A stretch of 64,000 nucleotides of DNA from NCBI RefSeq assembly GCF_034347405.1, contig NZ_CP133778.1:5430501-5494500 (forward strand). Direction: 5' to 3'. The position numbers and the translations under genes were made by a program. The DNA is from Pseudomonas sp. CCC3.1. GTDB lineage: Bacteria > Pseudomonadota > Gammaproteobacteria > Pseudomonadales > Pseudomonadaceae. This document shows positions 25,701 through 33,586 of this stretch, one piece after another; positions within the stretch are counted from its first letter, which is position 1, and each line of letters starts with the position of its first letter. The notes beneath the pieces were generated by a model. That model worked only from the letters and a program-made list of their open reading frames with translations. It searched no databases and was not told where the DNA came from.

Positions 25701-26040
25701 GTGTAAGTATTCGCGGTTCTTGTTGAGTGGTTGTATTAGTGAGTGCGTAGTTTGTTTCCTGCGGGATAGTAGTACCTGTCTTATTTGTTTAGTTGCCAGC
25801 CTAGTTGTACTTTGACGGCTTGACGCGTTGTAGTTTCACGGCTTAGATGAAGTGACAGACGGCTAAAGGGTGTTTAATTATATTGAGTAGTTACATCGGT
25901 TATTGAATGATCTTGTATGCGTTATTAAATGAAAGCTGATTGATAGCGCTGGTGAGCTTGCATGCCTCGCAATACCCTGTTCTCGGCCTCTATGGCATGC
26001 GTTGAGCCGATGTAATGCCCTGCATTATCGAAGGAATACC
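25701..26040. other. AT-rich intergenic stretch with no recognised element
   Basis: About 340 bases between dgcH and a small exported protein. The base composition is clearly more A+T-rich than the flanking genes. I see no palindromic repeat, terminator or open frame of note, only scattered T-rich runs that could form weak promoters. Confidence 0.5.
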
Positions 26041-26442
26041 ATGAAAATATTGATTTCTATGTTATCGGCTCTAGGGCTTATGGCTGGCGCTGTAAGCGTG
26101 AGCGCGGCGACTAAGTCGGTCACTTATTCAGCCACTATTACCCATGACGGAAAGATAGAGGCTCAATCGCCAAACTGGATAAATTCTACTGAATACACCA
26201 GTCAAAAAGATTACGGCGCTAGTTATAAAATTAAATTTATGCCCGGTGCTTTTAATAAAGCGCCGAAGTATTGCCACGTTTCGACGTTCGATAGTTCGAG
26301 TTATGAGCACGTACTCCATGGCATCGCCAAGTTGTCGAGTAAACCGACCCGTGAAGAGGTCAATGTCATCGGGGTTATGCTTGGGCTTGATCGGCCATCT
26401 GGCGATTCATCGATGAGTTTTTATCTGGTGTGCGGCAAGTAA
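26041..26442 (+). CDS. Small exported protein of unknown function
   Basis: The 133-residue product has a clear signal peptide (MKILISMLSALGLMAGAVSVSA, cleaved before ATKS). The mature part is beta-rich with serine, tyrosine and lysine and two cysteines (in YCHVSTF and near the C-terminal LVCGK) that could form a disulfide. I recognise no family. The start is set by GAAGGAA six bases upstream. Codon use is A+T-rich compared with its neighbours and it sits in a low-GC patch, so it may be a recent arrival. No operon partners. Confidence 0.7.
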   Translation: MKILISMLSALGLMAGAVSVSAATKSVTYSATITHDGKIEAQSPNWINSTEYTSQKDYGASYKIKFMPGAFNKAPKYCHVSTFDSSSYEHVLHGIAKLSSKPTREEVNVIGVMLGLDRPSGDSSMSFYLVCGK

Positions 26443-26576
26443 TTTGACCCACGCCTATAGGCACAGCCGCTGCGGTGCATATAGGCGTTTGCACCTGAAG
26501 CAGAGGCTACGTTCAGATACAGGCATGGGCGGTAAGGTATGCTGGCGCATTAATTGCTCTTGTGTGGCCGCTGCCC

Positions 26577-27353
26577 ATGAAATTTCCTCTTCTTGTTTTG
26601 TCTCTTGCACTGCTGGCTGGTTGTGCCAACGGTTTGCGGATGGACACCAGCCATCCTTCGGTCAACCATGACAGCCGCGTGCAGTTTGTGGTGCTTCATT
26701 ACACATCAACTTCGCTTGAGCGCTCGCTGCAGTTATTGACGAGCGGACCTGTAAGCAGTCATTACCTGATCGGCGATACACCGCCGACAATCTACAAGCT
26801 GGTCGATGAAAACCAGCGTGCGTGGCACGCCGGCGAAAGCCAATGGAAAGGCCGTACCTGGCTCAATTCAAGCTCAATTGGCATCGAAATCGTTAACCCG
26901 GGCTTCCGTGATACCCCGACCGGGCGTGTCTGGTATCCCTACACCGAAGGCCAGGTCCAGTCAGTGATCGCGCTGCTGAAAGATATTTCGACGCGCTACA
27001 AGATCGACCCGCACAACATCATCGGCCATAGCGACATTGCGCCGTTGCGCAAGCTTGATCCCGGCCCGTTGTTCCCCTGGAAACGCTTGGCTGAAGCAGG
27101 CTTCGGTACCTGGCCCAACGCCCAGGCCGTCGCACATGAGCAGGCGCAGTTTGCCAACGACCTGCCGAGCATCACCTGGTTCCAGCAGCAGCTAGCGTTG
27201 CTGGGTTACGAGACGCCACAAACTGGCGAACTCGACATTGCCACGCGCCATGTCCTGGCGGCGTTTCAGATGCACTTCCGGCCATCGCGTTTCGACGGCA
27301 CGCCTGATGCTGAAAGCGCGGCCATATTGAAAGTGCTTAATGCGCAGAAGTAG
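26577..27353 (+). CDS. ampDh2: Lipoprotein N-acetylmuramoyl-L-alanine amidase AmpDh2
   Basis: The protein has 258 residues. A lipoprotein signal is followed by the lipobox Cys at residue 16 (LALLAGC). The amidase-2 domain occupies about 35-175 with zinc ligands H41 (VVLHYT), H151 (IIGHSDI) and D161. A C-terminal peptidoglycan-binding domain (about 190-255, WFQQQLALLGY) follows. It cleaves the stem peptide from MurNAc in the periplasm and is expected in the outer membrane. In P. aeruginosa the same gene lies next to kinB. ATG 26577 is chosen because it gives a standard signal; the preceding in-frame GTG adds nothing useful. Confidence 0.93.
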   Translation: MKFPLLVLSLALLAGCANGLRMDTSHPSVNHDSRVQFVVLHYTSTSLERSLQLLTSGPVSSHYLIGDTPPTIYKLVDENQRAWHAGESQWKGRTWLNSSSIGIEIVNPGFRDTPTGRVWYPYTEGQVQSVIALLKDISTRYKIDPHNIIGHSDIAPLRKLDPGPLFPWKRLAEAGFGTWPNAQAVAHEQAQFANDLPSITWFQQQLALLGYETPQTGELDIATRHVLAAFQMHFRPSRFDGTPDAESAAILKVLNAQK

Positions 27354-27375
27354 AGCCATTTGGACTGCGCAGCTC

Positions 27376-27466
27376 CTGTAGTCGCTGCCGAAGGCTGCGA
27401 TAAGGGCCGAAGGACCTTCGGGCAGGGTCGCTGCGAGCCCCTTCGCAACCTTCGGCAACGGCTACA
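27376..27466. repeat. Family C palindromic repeat, GAAGG variant
   Basis: The arms use CTGCCGAAGGCTGCGA in place of CTGCCGCAGGCTGCGA, with the matching change on the other side (CGCAACCTTCGGCAACGGCTACA). It separates the convergent ampDh2 and kinB. Confidence 0.82.
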
Positions 27467-27475
27467 AAACAGTCC

Positions 27476-29263
27476 TTACAATGGCAACGCCATATAGAAC
27501 TGCGTGCCTTGCCCTGGACGTGAATACACGCCGATGCGCCCGCCATGCAATTGCACGATCTCTTTGCACAGCGCCAGCCCGAGGCCGGCGCCGCCCTTTT
27601 TACGGCCCACTTGTACGAAGGGCTCGAAAATGCGGCCCTGCTGGCCGTAGGCAATGCCTTCGCCATTGTCTTCGATGCTGATAATGATCCGTTCACCATG
27701 ACGTCGAGCTTGCAGGCGGATCAGCCCGCCACTCGCGGTATGGCGCAACGCATTGCCCAGCAGGTTATCCAGCACGCGTTCCAACTGGGCCTGATCGGCA
27801 TTCAGGCTCGGCAGCGGCGGCTGCAGGTCGATCAGCAACTCTATATTTTTGGCGGCAGCGCGCTCTGCAAAACGCGCGCGGGCCTGTTCAAGCATGTGCT
27901 CAAGATCGCACGGGGCCAGCGTCAGCTTTTGCATGCCGTTCTGATAACGCGAGAAATTCAGCAGGTCATTGATCAACTGCATCAGCCGCTGCATTTCTTC
28001 GTTGACGGTGTTCAGCAAGTCGGTTTCGCGTGATTGCGGGTCAAAGCGCGCACGCTCCAGAAATAAGCCGAACGCCATGTGCATACCGGTGACCGGGGTC
28101 CGCAGCTCATGGGAGGCGCGCAACACAAATTCGCTGCGCACGCGCTCAAAGGCCCGCTGCTCGGTCACGTCATGCAGCACCATCACGGCGCCCAAAATCG
28201 GGCCTTTGGGCTGGCTCACGGGGGTCAGGCTGTACGTCAGCAGGCGGGTTTCGCCTTGAATGTCGACGCTCAAGTCTTCGGGGGCGCGATCAAGGTTGCC
28301 GCCGCGCAGCACTGTGAGCAATAGCTGGTCTAGCTCAGGGCGTGCCAACGCCTGCCCCAACGGCTGGCCGAGGCGTCCTTCGTCCCAGCCCAATTGCCGC
28401 TGAGCGACGGGGTTCAAGTGCTCAAGGCGGCCTTGCTGATCGATCATCAGCAAACCGTCATCAATGCTGTCGAGCACCGCCTGTAGTCGTTGCTGGCCGA
28501 CCAGCAGTTCGTCGACATTGGTTGCCTGATGCTGGCGCAACGCCTCGGCCATGATCCCGAAGCGGCGTGTCAGCAAGTTCATCTCGGTGGCGGAAGACAG
28601 TGGCAGCACCACCTCAAAATTGCCTTTGCCGATGTTGTCGGCGGCCTTGGCCAGCGCTTCGATCGGCGCACCAAAGCGTCGGGAAATTCCGTGGGCAGTA
28701 ATAAAGCCGATAATCAGCACCGCCAGCCCTACCAGCCCCAGCAGCGAAGCGATGATGATTGCGCGATCGCGGGCGGCGGCCTGCGCGGTATAGATGTCGT
28801 CCAGCGCCTGACGGTGCTCGCTGATCAGGCCATTGCGCAGTTGGTTGAAGCGGGTAGTGAGTTCTTTGTCGCTGGCCAGGTCGAGCGAATTGGCGTGGGC
28901 CTGCTTGAACGCTTGTAAAAACTGCTCGTAGTCCGTGCGCGCCTGGGCAAATCCATTTTGCAGATCGTTTTTGTGTTCGTGCTCGATGCCTTCGTCAAGC
29001 AGCTTGAAGTACTCCTGCGCCGACTTTTCCAGTGCTGCGGGCTCGGGATGGTTGCGCAGCATCAGGATCAGTTGGTCGCCCAGGGTCTGGCGCAGCTTCA
29101 GGCCCAGATCGAGGGTGATGAAGTTGTTGCGGATCAGCGCTTCCTGGGTTTTGGCCATCTGCATCACGCTGACAACGCCGAGCAACAGCCCGAGCAGCGC
29201 CACCGTGATCAATGCGGAAATGCTGAGGAACAACCGGGTGCGCAGCTTGATAGCCAGTTTCAT
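27476..29263 (-). CDS. kinB: Alginate biosynthesis sensor histidine kinase KinB
   Basis: A 595-residue kinase, the length of P. aeruginosa KinB. Two membrane spans (about 11-35 and 167-190) bracket a periplasmic helical sensor. A HAMP domain (about 190-245), PAS domain (about 250-370), HisKA with phospho-acceptor H385 (RASHELRTPVTG) and an ATPase domain with the N box and GLGLALCKEIVQLHGG follow. P390, needed for phosphatase activity in P. aeruginosa, is conserved. KinB phosphorylates and dephosphorylates AlgB. ATG 29263 starts the family-standard N-terminus; a longer start at 29320 overlaps algB. It is ten bases after algB. Confidence 0.96.
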   Translation of the reverse strand: MKLAIKLRTRLFLSISALITVALLGLLLGVVSVMQMAKTQEALIRNNFITLDLGLKLRQTLGDQLILMLRNHPEPAALEKSAQEYFKLLDEGIEHEHKNDLQNGFAQARTDYEQFLQAFKQAHANSLDLASDKELTTRFNQLRNGLISEHRQALDDIYTAQAAARDRAIIIASLLGLVGLAVLIIGFITAHGISRRFGAPIEALAKAADNIGKGNFEVVLPLSSATEMNLLTRRFGIMAEALRQHQATNVDELLVGQQRLQAVLDSIDDGLLMIDQQGRLEHLNPVAQRQLGWDEGRLGQPLGQALARPELDQLLLTVLRGGNLDRAPEDLSVDIQGETRLLTYSLTPVSQPKGPILGAVMVLHDVTEQRAFERVRSEFVLRASHELRTPVTGMHMAFGLFLERARFDPQSRETDLLNTVNEEMQRLMQLINDLLNFSRYQNGMQKLTLAPCDLEHMLEQARARFAERAAAKNIELLIDLQPPLPSLNADQAQLERVLDNLLGNALRHTASGGLIRLQARRHGERIIISIEDNGEGIAYGQQGRIFEPFVQVGRKKGGAGLGLALCKEIVQLHGGRIGVYSRPGQGTQFYMALPL

Positions 29264-29273
29264 CGCAGAGGGC

Positions 29274-30620
29274 TCACAGGTTGTACTGCTTGCGCTTGCG
29301 ATAGAGGGTCGAGGCATCAATGCCCAGGGTTTTTGCTGCTTGATCCAAGGTCTCGCTGGTGGCCAGAACCGCGCCGATATGGGCTTTTTCCAACTGGTCG
29401 AGGCTCAGTGCGGCACCAATGCGCGGGGCGTTGGGGACGGCTTGCTCAGCCATGCCCAAGTGGCTGACTTCGACCACTTCTTGCGGACAAATGATGCTCG
29501 CGCGCTCAACCACGTTACGCAGCTCACGAATGTTGCCCGGCCATCGGTAGTTGGACAGCGCCAGACGCGCCTCCTGACTGAAGCCGCGGGCAGGGCGCGC
29601 GTACTCTTTAACAAAGCGGGCCAGAAAGCGGTCCGCCAGGGTCAGGATGTCTTCGCTACGCTCGCGCAACGGCGGCAAGTGCAAGGTGATGACATTCAGG
29701 CGGTAGAGCAAGTCCTCGCGAAAACGCCCGTCGCGCACCATGTCTTCAAGATTAAGGTTGGTGGCGGCCAGGATCCGGACATCGGCGCGGCGTGTCACCG
29801 GGTCACCGACGCGCTCGTAGGCTTTGTCCTGAATAAAGCGCAGCAGCTTAGGCTGCAAGGCCAGCGGGAAGTCGCCGATCTCATCCAGAAACAGCGTTCC
29901 GCCGTCGGCCTGGCTGACCCGGCCCAAGGTGCTTTCACTGGCACCGGTAAACGCGCCACGGGTGTGGCCGAACAGCTCGCTTTCCATCAGCTCTGCGGTC
30001 AACGAGGGGCAGTTAATAGTCACGCAGGACTTTTTGGCCCGTTTGCTCCAGCCATGAATCGCTTGTGACAGCTCGCCTTTACCCGTACCCGATTCGCCGA
30101 GAATAAGGATGTTGGCGTCAGTGCCTGCCACCTGGCGAGCGGTTTCCAGCACCGCCATCATCGCTGGGCTATGCGAGTCGAGCCCGTCCTTGGGTTTGCG
30201 CACTTCGCCTTCGAGGGCCTCGAGTCGGGCCGACAGTTGGCGCACTTCCAGTTGCTTGGCGGTCGCCAGACGCAGTTGGTCCGGGCTGCACGGTTTGACC
30301 AGATAGTCAGCTGCGCCCGCTTGAATAGCATCCACCGCGGTGTCGACGGCGGAGTGTGCGGTCACGATAACGACCCGCATCCAGGGCGCTTGAATACGCA
30401 TCTGGGCCAACACATCCAGGCCATTGTCCTCGCCCAGGCGCAGGTCCAGAAAGCACAAGTCGAAGACTTGGCGTTGCAGCAAGGCATCGGCCTGAGCCGC
30501 ACTGTTGGCCGTAGCAACGGTATAGCCCTCGTCTTCGAGGCAATACCGGAAAGTGCGCAAGATCGCGGACTCATCGTCGACCAGCAGAATGCGGCCCTGT
30601 TGATCTTTGGCTGATTCCAT
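29274..30620 (-). CDS. algB: Alginate and virulence response regulator AlgB (NtrC family)
   Basis: The 448-residue regulator has a receiver domain (about 10-125, phospho-acceptor D59), a AAA+ sigma-54 interaction domain (about 148-380, Walker A GESGTGKGE and GAFTGA loop GHTRGAFTGA) and a C-terminal Fis-type helix-turn-helix (about 405-448). In P. aeruginosa AlgB activates algD and represses quorum-sensing output, often independently of sigma-54. It is the first gene of algB-kinB. The receiver and output residues are intact. Confidence 0.96.
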   Translation of the reverse strand: MESAKDQQGRILLVDDESAILRTFRYCLEDEGYTVATANSAAQADALLQRQVFDLCFLDLRLGEDNGLDVLAQMRIQAPWMRVVIVTAHSAVDTAVDAIQAGAADYLVKPCSPDQLRLATAKQLEVRQLSARLEALEGEVRKPKDGLDSHSPAMMAVLETARQVAGTDANILILGESGTGKGELSQAIHGWSKRAKKSCVTINCPSLTAELMESELFGHTRGAFTGASESTLGRVSQADGGTLFLDEIGDFPLALQPKLLRFIQDKAYERVGDPVTRRADVRILAATNLNLEDMVRDGRFREDLLYRLNVITLHLPPLRERSEDILTLADRFLARFVKEYARPARGFSQEARLALSNYRWPGNIRELRNVVERASIICPQEVVEVSHLGMAEQAVPNAPRIGAALSLDQLEKAHIGAVLATSETLDQAAKTLGIDASTLYRKRKQYNL

Positions 30621-31065
30621 ATCAGGCGCTCCTTAATGAGTGTCTTGGTTAGTGTCGCAATAATCGGGCAAGTTGCATGATTATTCACGAATGATTCCGA
30701 AGCGAGTAGGAATGCTTCATCGGTATTTTCGTAAATAACTGATTTTAATGAATTTAATGGCGATTTCCCGAAGTCGCGTCGCGCTTGTTAATTCTCAACG
30801 TGAACCTTTGTGCCTGATGTTTCACCCACCGACTCTACAGCGCCCTGATCGATCGTGCAGAACGCACGGTGACGCTCGGGCGTATCGTGCAATCTGCGTG
30901 TTCAAGCGTTTTTAGATTAGTTATAACTATTTGATTTATAACGAATTTATCTAAATATTAAAGCTGGCATGCAGCCTGCAATATCTCCTGTATTGAAGTC
31001 GCATAGCCCAGCTGGGCTCGCGGCAGCCCTCACAAAAACGACCACCCAGTGGCAGGAGTTTGAGC
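30621..31065. other. Intergenic region between algB and the next forward gene
   Basis: About 445 bases, A+T-rich at both ends. It should hold the algB promoter on the minus strand near 30650-30720. On the plus strand a sigma-54 motif is visible at 30964-30980. No repeat-family member and no terminator were seen. Confidence 0.6.
30964..30980 (+). promoter_or_regulatory. Candidate sigma-54 (RpoN) -24/-12 promoter
   Basis: CTGGCATGCAGCCTGCA agrees with YTGGCACG-N4-TTGCA: the -24 GG is at 30966-30967 and the -12 GC at 30978-30979, the required 12-base step. Transcription would start near 30992, 74 bases before the gene at 31066. The divergent neighbour algB encodes an NtrC-type activator. Confidence 0.6.
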
Positions 31066-31365
31066 ATGAATCGTCAAGGTTTCGCCAGCATGCGTTTTTC
31101 ATCTCTGAATGTGCAGCAAGGCCTGTTCGCCAGCCTTGCGCTCGTGGTCACGCTGATTGGTGGTCAGCAATGGGGGCGTTGGGAACAGATGCAGCAACCG
31201 GTAGCAACGCCCGTTCAGCATGTTGTCACGCAACAGCAGCACTTCGGCGCGATTCGCTCCAGCCTGCAGAGCTCAAGCCAAACGACGGGCCGCTATGACC
31301 TGACTGCTGCTGAAGACACGCAAATTGCACACTCGCAACCTGCGCCGGAACGTTGGGTGTTTTAA
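31066..31365 (+). CDS. Small single-span membrane protein of unknown function
   Basis: The 99-residue protein has one hydrophobic segment (about residues 17-33, GLFASLALVVTLIGG) followed by a glutamine- and serine-rich tail ending PAPERWVF. No conserved domain is recognised. It may be the product of a sigma-54 promoter at 30964. ATG 31066 is preceded by AGGAG (31053-31057). A DUF1328 gene follows 82 bases downstream. The tail probably lies in the periplasm or associates with the membrane face; topology cannot be fixed. Confidence 0.72.
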   Translation: MNRQGFASMRFSSLNVQQGLFASLALVVTLIGGQQWGRWEQMQQPVATPVQHVVTQQQHFGAIRSSLQSSSQTTGRYDLTAAEDTQIAHSQPAPERWVF

Positions 31366-31447
31366 GTGTTCACAACGTTGAGGCCCTTGCCGGGCCTTGA
31401 GTAGAAAAACGGCTTCACCCTTTCACACAGTAATAAGGAGATTCACC

Positions 31448-31612
31448 ATGTTGAGCTGGGCAGTTACTTTCCTGATTATCGCCATCATCGCTGCGGTTCT
31501 GGGCTTCGGTGGTATCGCAGGCACCGCCACCGGCATCGCCAAGATCCTCTTTGTCGTGTTCCTGGTGATGTTCATTGTGTCCTTTATCTTTGGTCGTCGC
31601 GGTCGAGGTTGA
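31448..31612 (+). CDS. DUF1328 small membrane protein (YtjA-like)
   Basis: A 54-residue, two-span hydrophobic protein: MLSWAVTFLIIAIIAAVLGFGG, a short turn with GTATGIAKI, then LFVVFLVMFIVSFIFGRRG. This is the DUF1328/YtjA family, common near stress genes in proteobacteria. Function is unknown. The start follows TAAGGAG with seven bases of spacing; upstream in-frame codons at 31397 lack such a site. It is probably co-transcribed with the gene at 31066. Confidence 0.9.
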   Translation: MLSWAVTFLIIAIIAAVLGFGGIAGTATGIAKILFVVFLVMFIVSFIFGRRGRG

Positions 31613-31625
31613 AGGGGACTCAAAC

Positions 31626-31660
31626 CTGTAGCCGCTTCGCAGCCTGCGGCAGCGGCTACA
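31626..31660. repeat. Family C half repeat
   Basis: A short version: CTGTAGCCGCTT followed directly by CGCAGCCTGCGGCAGCGGCTACA. The outer arms remain but the long core seen in full copies is gone. It follows the DUF1328 stop by 13 bases. Confidence 0.75.
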
Positions 31661-31713
31661 AAATGATCAATTGTCTGTTCAGTGCATAACCTCCTTTCGT
31701 CGGTAATGCCTTA

Positions 31714-31965
31714 TTAATGTTCATTTTTTTCAAAAGTATGTGGCTGAACGACCCTCTGAAACGTCGACCGTATATCGACTGCTAGCAAAATGATTGCTTC
31801 GCAATTTTCGATTTGTGTTGTGGGATATTTCTTAAATATCAACGCTGTTTTTAATTTCTCTTCTGCCTCAAAAAGACCTTGAAACAGCCGGTCTACGGCG
31901 GTTATGTCGTCTATTCTGTCACTGCATCCCCCTTGGTTTTTGATGTCTTGTCCGACAAAACGCAT
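31714..31965 (-). CDS. Uncertain small protein in a low-GC gap
   Basis: An 83-residue frame with no recognised family, no signal peptide and a weak ribosome site. The composition (acidic, with FQGLFEAEEKLKTALIFKK in the middle) is protein-like, and its codon use is A+T-rich, in line with the surrounding gap. It could be a real orphan gene or a remnant of a longer one. A perfect 15-base palindrome covers its start codon. Confidence 0.35.
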   Translation of the reverse strand: MRFVGQDIKNQGGCSDRIDDITAVDRLFQGLFEAEEKLKTALIFKKYPTTQIENCEAIILLAVDIRSTFQRVVQPHTFEKNEH

Positions 31966-31978
31966 GCCGATTCGGCAT
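31964..31978. promoter_or_regulatory. Perfect palindrome ATGCCGATTCGGCAT
   Basis: Seven-base arms around a single T. It overlaps the start codon of the minus-strand frame at 31714-31965 and lies about 190 bases before gltP. It has the size and symmetry of a dimeric repressor operator. Confidence 0.4.
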
Positions 31979-32167
31979 AGGGTAGGCGTTTACGGCATTA
32001 GACGGTTACGCCATGCATGGGAATAGTTGCGCCTTTTTTCGCCTGCCAAAGAGCCTCTTGGGCTCGATTTGGGCGACCTTCTACGGGGGCACAGGTTCTG
32101 GCTTTTGCGCTTTTAAGTGCTCTAGTCCGAGCGTGTGCCCGAGTCCACTTGAAGTAAGGGTAATGAC

Positions 32168-33481
32168 ATGAAGAAGGCAAAACTCAGCCTCGCCTGGCAG
32201 ATCCTAATCGGTCTGGTCCTCGGGATTGCAATCGGCGCACTGCTCAACCATTTCAGTGCTGAAAAGGCCTGGTGGATCAGTAACGTTCTGCAACCTGCTG
32301 GCGATATCTTTATCCGTCTGATCAAGATGATCGTAATCCCAATCGTGATTTCATCACTGGTTGTCGGGATTGCAGGCGTGGGGGATGCGAAGAAACTCGG
32401 TCGCATCGGTTTTAAAACAATCATTTACTTCGAGGTGGTCACCACCATCGCGATTTTGGTCGGTCTGGTACTGGCCAACGTGTTCCACCCGGGCGCCGGG
32501 ATCGACATGAGCACGCTGGGCACGGTTGATATTTCCAAATATCAAGCCACGGCCGCTGAAGTGCAGCATGAGCATGCGTTCATCGAAACCATCCTCAACC
32601 TGATTCCGTCCAACATCTTCGCGGCCATGGCTCGCGGTGAGATGCTGCCGATCATCTTCTTCTCGGTACTCTTCGGTCTCGGCTTGTCGAGCCTGAATGC
32701 CGAACTGCGCGACCCGTTGGTGAAAACCTTCCAGGGCGTGTCCGAGGCGATGTTCAAAGTCACTCACATGATCATGAACTACGCGCCAATCGGTGTGTTT
32801 GCGCTGATCGCAGTGACGGTTGCCAACTTCGGTTTTGCCTCGCTGGTGCCACTGGCCAAGCTGGTGATTCTGGTTTACGCGGCCATCCTCTTCTTCGCCT
32901 TCGCGGTACTGGGCCTGATCGCCAAGCTGTTCGGCTTCTCGGTGATCAAGCTGATGCGCATCTTCAAAGATGAGTTGGTGCTGGCTTACTCCACCGCCAG
33001 CTCCGAAACCGTGCTGCCGCGCGTGATCGAGAAGATGGAAGCCTACGGCTGCCCGAAAGCGATTTGCAGCTTTGTGGTGCCAACCGGTTACTCGTTCAAC
33101 CTTGATGGTTCGACCCTGTACCAAAGCATCGCGGCCATCTTTATTGCCCAGCTGTACGGCATTGACCTCTCGATCAGCCAGCAACTGCTGCTGGTGCTGA
33201 CCCTGATGGTCACCTCCAAAGGCATCGCCGGCGTACCGGGCGTGTCCTTCGTGGTGTTGCTGGCCACCTTGGGCAGCGTGGGTATCCCGCTGGAAGGCCT
33301 GGCCTTCATCGCAGGTGTTGACCGAGTGATGGACATGGCACGTACCGCGCTGAACGTGATTGGTAACGCGTTGGCGGTGCTGGTTATCTCGCGCTGGGAA
33401 GGCATGTACGACCAGGCCAAAGGCGAGCGCTACTGGAACTCGCTGCCGCACTGGCGCAACAAGGAAGTGGCCAAAGGTTAA
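32168..33481 (+). CDS. gltP: Proton/glutamate-aspartate symporter GltP
   Basis: A 437-residue DAACS-family carrier with eight membrane spans and two re-entrant loops. The serine-rich motif of hairpin loop 1 is seen in YSTASSETVLPRV (near 275-290), and the substrate-binding NMDGT-like motif is varied here as NLDGSTLYQ. The C-terminal hairpin contains TSKGIAGVPGVSFVVL. It imports glutamate and aspartate with protons. A strong terminator follows, and the preceding gap is low in GC. Confidence 0.94.
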   Translation: MKKAKLSLAWQILIGLVLGIAIGALLNHFSAEKAWWISNVLQPAGDIFIRLIKMIVIPIVISSLVVGIAGVGDAKKLGRIGFKTIIYFEVVTTIAILVGLVLANVFHPGAGIDMSTLGTVDISKYQATAAEVQHEHAFIETILNLIPSNIFAAMARGEMLPIIFFSVLFGLGLSSLNAELRDPLVKTFQGVSEAMFKVTHMIMNYAPIGVFALIAVTVANFGFASLVPLAKLVILVYAAILFFAFAVLGLIAKLFGFSVIKLMRIFKDELVLAYSTASSETVLPRVIEKMEAYGCPKAICSFVVPTGYSFNLDGSTLYQSIAAIFIAQLYGIDLSISQQLLLVLTLMVTSKGIAGVPGVSFVVLLATLGSVGIPLEGLAFIAGVDRVMDMARTALNVIGNALAVLVISRWEGMYDQAKGERYWNSLPHWRNKEVAKG

Positions 33482-33510
33482 TCACCTACGCTTGGCACTT
33501 CACTCCCCAG

Positions 33511-33541
33511 ACCCCGGACTTGTCCGGGGTTTGTTGTTTCT
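33511..33541 (+). terminator. Terminator after gltP
   Basis: ACCCCGGAC and GTCCGGGGT form a perfect nine-base stem over a two-base loop, followed by TTGTTGTTT. Confidence 0.85.
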
Positions 33542-33586
33542 GGGGTCTGGCCGTTATCATTCGCCGTCTATTCCGGGAGTTTTCTG

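Noticed and set aside
30795..30830. Possible AlgU promoter near GAACCT in the algB upstream gap
   Set aside because: No TCTGA-like -10 element lies 16 or 17 bases downstream.
32090..32135. Possible sigma-54 motif before gltP (CTGGCTTTTGCGC)
   Set aside because: The GG is present, but no GC lies at the required 12-base step.
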